From assembly GCF_014844035.1 (NCBI RefSeq), contig NZ_CP062159.1:5332001-5396000 (forward strand): 64,000 bases of DNA. The letters are read 5' to 3'. Numbering within the stretch: the first letter of the stretch is position 1; every line of letters begins with the position of its first letter. Below the pieces are notes generated by a model that was not told the DNA's origin, made no database searches, and was given only the letters and a program-made list of their open reading frames with translations. Both the position numbers and the translations under genes were made by a program. The DNA comes from Flavobacterium sp. MDT1-60 (GTDB lineage Bacteria; Bacteroidota; Bacteroidia; Flavobacteriales; Flavobacteriaceae). Below, piece after piece: positions 61,312-64,000 of this stretch.

Positions 61312-61899
61312 TTATTTAAAGAAATATAAAAATAAAAATAAATATACCCATAATAAATCCAAAAAGTGCCAATACATCGCACCTAGTTCTATACCAAGAG
61401 TTTGAGTCGAATTGTATTTTTGTTTAAAATGATTATAAATTATAATTAAAAGTGAAATTAGCCCACCAGCCAAGTGTAATAAGTGTGTAACCGTTACTAC
61501 ATAAAGGAAAGTTGTAGTAATTGAACTACCTTCTCCCGTAAAATAATAACCACTTTCTACGATTTGTCCGAAACCAACAAATTGCAAAATCACAAATAAA
61601 ACGCCTAACGCTAATGTTCCTAAAAGCAATGCCGTTGTTGCACTTCTGTTATCTTTTTGAATGGCTTTTTTCGCCAAATAAAAAGTAACACTACAACCAA
61701 TAATAACTACTGTACTGTAATAAAATGCCGTTGGCAATTCAAAATTCTTCAACCAGTCAGCTCTTGATTTACTTACCACAAATGCACTTGTAAGTCCGGC
61801 AAACATCATGGTCATACTTACCATGGCGAATAACAAAATCAGTTTAGCCGATTTTGATTTCTTTAATTGTTCCTCGCCTGTTGTCATTGTCATTTCCAT
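61312..61899 (-). CDS. Cytochrome c oxidase subunit III family protein
   Basis: A 195-residue subunit III-like protein with five membrane helices and the conserved GYYFTGEGSSITTTFLYVVTVTHLLHLAGGL and GAMYWHFLDLLWVYLFLFLYFF endings. It is shorter than the adjacent subunit III and lacks the insert. Two subunit III-like genes in tandem after heme O synthase are typical for Bacteroidota caa3-type oxidases. It starts three bases after the heme O synthase stop. Confidence 0.9.
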   Translation of the reverse strand: MEMTMTTGEEQLKKSKSAKLILLFAMVSMTMMFAGLTSAFVVSKSRADWLKNFELPTAFYYSTVVIIGCSVTFYLAKKAIQKDNRSATTALLLGTLALGVLFVILQFVGFGQIVESGYYFTGEGSSITTTFLYVVTVTHLLHLAGGLISLLIIIYNHFKQKYNSTQTLGIELGAMYWHFLDLLWVYLFLFLYFFK

Positions 61900-61901
61900 A
61901 A

Positions 61902-62804
61902 CTATCTTAAAAATTTATCTACTATATATACTATTTGAAGCAACGATATATACGAAACACTTACCAGCATTAATGTTCTCGCTGCTTTTGCAGTTCTTAA
62001 TTGATACAGCTTTACAGCATAAAGCAACATCCACAATCCTAATAAAAAAACTATAACTGCAGCAATCGGACTAATAAACAACTGTCCTGTGTAACCTAAA
62101 ACAGGCAACAACGAAGCTATTATCAACCAAACTGTATATAAAATAACCTGTAACGCAGTGCCTTTATCCTTTTTACCTGTTGGAAGCATGAAGATTCCCG
62201 CTTTTTCATAGTCTTCATACAAAAACCATCCAATAGCCCAAAAATGAGGAAACTGCCAGAAAAACTGAATCAAAAACAAGGTTCCGGCTTCGATACCGAA
62301 TTCTCCTGTAGCTGCTACCCAGCCCAACATAAATGGAATTGCACCCGGAAAAGCACCAACAAAAACCGATAACGAAGTTACCGTTTTTAATGGCGTATAA
62401 ATACTTGTGTATAAAAATATTGAAATCGCAGCAAACATTGCCGACTTTGCATTTATTGAATATAATAAGCCAATACCTAAAATAGTCAATAAACCTGCAA
62501 CAAACAAAGCCATATTTGGAGACATTCTTCCAGATGGAACAGGGCGATTTTTAGTACGATCCATTAATGAATCGATATCTTTTTCAATCACCTGATTAAA
62601 AGCATTTGATGCTCCAACCATACAATATCCACCAATTGACAAAATCGCCAAAACACTCCATTTAAAAGGATGTTCATCATTTACACCCAACAAATATCCC
62701 GCAATTGAAGAAAACAAAACACTAATAGCTAATCCTGCTTTAGTTATTTCTTTGAAATCCTGAAATATTGATTTTAATGAAAATGTATTTTTTGTAGTAT
62801 TCAA
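61902..62804 (-). CDS. ctaB: Protoheme IX farnesyltransferase (heme O synthase)
   Basis: A 300-residue UbiA-type prenyltransferase with about nine membrane helices that adds a farnesyl group to heme B, making heme O for the oxidase. Active-site motifs: SNAFNQVIEKDIDSLMDRTK near 75 and the second loop YTPLKTVTSLSVFVGAFPGAIPFMLGW, then DYEKAGIFMLP. The frame is open upstream to 62849, but the -7 element at 62839-62846 places transcription start near 62833, so the TTG at 62804 (MNTTKNTFSLKSIF) is the start. It heads the oxidase operon. Confidence 0.93.
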   Translation of the reverse strand: MNTTKNTFSLKSIFQDFKEITKAGLAISVLFSSIAGYLLGVNDEHPFKWSVLAILSIGGYCMVGASNAFNQVIEKDIDSLMDRTKNRPVPSGRMSPNMALFVAGLLTILGIGLLYSINAKSAMFAAISIFLYTSIYTPLKTVTSLSVFVGAFPGAIPFMLGWVAATGEFGIEAGTLFLIQFFWQFPHFWAIGWFLYEDYEKAGIFMLPTGKKDKGTALQVILYTVWLIIASLLPVLGYTGQLFISPIAAVIVFLLGLWMLLYAVKLYQLRTAKAARTLMLVSVSYISLLQIVYIVDKFLR

Positions 62805-62838
62805 ACCGTTATTGTTTGTATGTTTTTTTTGAGTGGTG

Positions 62839-62846
62839 CAAATGTA
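62839..62846 (-). promoter_or_regulatory. Promoter -7 element of the ctaB-oxidase operon
   Basis: TACATTTG on the minus strand fits TAnnTTTG; start would be near 62833. It decides that ctaB does not begin at the upstream ATG. Confidence 0.55.
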
Positions 62847-62960
62847 CAAATTAGATTGTACAATTCCTGACTATAAATTTAGATTTTTTTCAATAAAACC
62901 TTTATAAAATAAGGACTTGCAAATCTTTAACACAATTATTTCGAAAAATCTTATTAAATA

Positions 62961-64000
62961 CTAGTAGTCAAAATACCAATTAAAGACATCAGTACGCAAT
63001 CCGATTGTAAACCAGGTTGTACTTTGTTTGAATGTGGTGGCTGTTTCTTGTGTCGGATCAAAATTTCTATAAATAAAACTACCAAATAATTTAAGGTTTG
63101 TCATTGGATTTATCAAATATCCTCCTTGAATGTCAGCAATAAAAACACTTGTTTTATTCCCCTGCCCCACTTCAACTCCCTTATCGTAAGGTCGTTTTTC
63201 ATCGTAGCTTTTATAAATATTACTCCCATAATTATAGCTGTCCTGAGCGGTATCAAAATCAAGACCTCTGGTGCCAATTGTAAATTTAGCATCACCGAAA
63301 TAACGCCCTTTATGATATCGGCCAATTACTAAAAGTTCATTAAAATTCCCTCCCCATTGGTGCCCAATACTTTGATTATTATGACCATAATTTGTTATAA
63401 CAGCACTATGCGAATATACGTAAGGACGTACATGATTGTATTCTAATTGCACTAATAAATCTTTTACTTTAAAAGCATTGAAGTATTTTGCTCCTAATTG
63501 GTAGCCAAACTTGTTTTTCCAACTTTGCTCTCCTGCCGCCATATCTCCAACCGAAAATTCATCCAGCAAAAACTGACCGTATAAATTAACATTATTATTC
63601 CATTTATATTTAGCAGTAAATCCTAAAAGCGCATTACCACTTTTAGAAGACGATGCAAACTCAACAGTACGATAAAAGATAATTGGGTTTACAAAATTAA
63701 CATCAAAACCTCTATTATTACTATCGGTCCAAACTACAGATTCAAAAAAACCTAAATTTAATTTATTTGAAACATTCCAGCTTAAATAATGATTTGCCAT
63801 GAATTTTGATGCGTATGTTTTCTCAACAGTAACGTCAGGACGAACGTCTTTTAACCACATATAGGTGTTCGTATATTTTATTTTCCAAAAAGTCGTGTTG
63901 ATTTTAAAATAAGGATATGGACTTGCTCCATCACTTTCTAATAATGAACGATAACCATCTCCAATAAAATTCCTCCCGTAACCTAATTGTAAATCAAAAA
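62961..64000 (-). CDS. Outer-membrane beta-barrel protein, RemB/Wzi-like (cut by the right edge)
   Basis: About 346 codons of an outer-membrane protein visible on the minus strand; the frame has no start before the window edge. The translation is a chain of amphipathic strands with LGYGRNFIGDGYRSLLESDGASPYPYFK, FFESVVWTDSNNRGFDVNFVNPIIFY and a closing strand TTWFTIGLRTDVFNWYFDY. This resembles the gliding-motility protein RemB and the capsule-assembly Wzi family, from memory of their GYG-NFIGDGYRSLL signature. The N-terminus is missing. It stands upstream of ctaB but is separated by a 110-base gap with the ctaB promoter. Confidence 0.65.
   Translation of the reverse strand, partial: FDLQLGYGRNFIGDGYRSLLESDGASPYPYFKINTTFWKIKYTNTYMWLKDVRPDVTVEKTYASKFMANHYLSWNVSNKLNLGFFESVVWTDSNNRGFDVNFVNPIIFYRTVEFASSSKSGNALLGFTAKYKWNNNVNLYGQFLLDEFSVGDMAAGEQSWKNKFGYQLGAKYFNAFKVKDLLVQLEYNHVRPYVYSHSAVITNYGHNNQSIGHQWGGNFNELLVIGRYHKGRYFGDAKFTIGTRGLDFDTAQDSYNYGSNIYKSYDEKRPYDKGVEVGQGNKTSVFIADIQGGYLINPMTNLKLFGSFIYRNFDPTQETATTFKQSTTWFTIGLRTDVFNWYFDY

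Overview
The window is chromosomal DNA from a member of the Flavobacteriia, most likely a Flavobacterium close to F. johnsoniae. The evidence is AT-rich coding sequence with Bacteroidota promoters (TAnnTTTG at -7), a type IX secretion (T9SS) type B C-terminal domain, a PorP/SprF protein, DUF4270/DUF4403/DUF4907/DUF6089 proteins, a FolK-deoxynucleoside kinase fusion, and the Bacteroidota order uppS-bamA-ompH-ompH-murI. I saw no tRNA, rRNA, CRISPR array, transposase or prophage. About 62 genes are supported; mutS at the left edge and an outer-membrane gene at the right edge are cut by the window.

Region by region: 1-12.9 kb holds mutS, a DUF1573 protein, a SpoU RNA methyltransferase, a secreted lectin-like T9SS protein, folK-dNK, sppA, a secreted alpha/beta hydrolase, an AsmA-like protein and a family 9 glycosyltransferase. 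13-21 kb holds DUF2797, GH3 and serB, then an alternating array of small VOC and SRPBCC (AHSA1) proteins containing a broken SRPBCC remnant and ending at a divergent GlxA/AraC regulator. 21-29.6 kb is housekeeping: an L,D-transpeptidase-like lipoprotein, clpX, clpP, tig, a small membrane protein, a hydrolase, pdxJ, a CBS protein and nadK. 29.7-36.4 kb is the envelope-biogenesis operon DUF6089-uppS-bamA-ompH-ompH-murI, in which uppS and bamA each carry one extra A in a poly-A run. 36.4-39 kb holds a FadL-like outer-membrane protein and a DUF4270 lipoprotein. 39.2-44 kb is an accessory cluster: a beta-barrel protein, a Kelch lipoprotein, DUF4907, a LytS-type kinase, an intradiol dioxygenase-like lipoprotein and a LytTR regulator. 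Phased direct repeats lie just upstream of it.

44-48.8 kb holds a gamma carbonic anhydrase, PorP/SprF, an Nfu protein with two N-domains, a helical repeat protein, an MscS channel and tsaB. 48.8-56 kb is a MacAB/TolC-like export operon with two adaptors and two FtsX-type permeases. 56.2-57.6 kb is a DUF4403 lipoprotein. 57.6-62.8 kb is a respiratory oxidase module: heme O synthase, two subunit III proteins, subunit IV, SCO, a SCO-like protein without the Cys pair, DUF420 and a small CxxC membrane protein.

The intergenic spaces hold many short repeats of several families (AT-rich inverted repeats, a 14-bp tandem repeat, GC-rich hairpin elements, CTTTGAACC-type units). They explain several artificially extended open frames, and I trimmed starts accordingly. 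The items most worth following up are the paired uppS/bamA frameshifts, the 39-44 kb two-component/surface-lipoprotein cluster with its phased repeats, and the VOC/SRPBCC array with its gene remnant.
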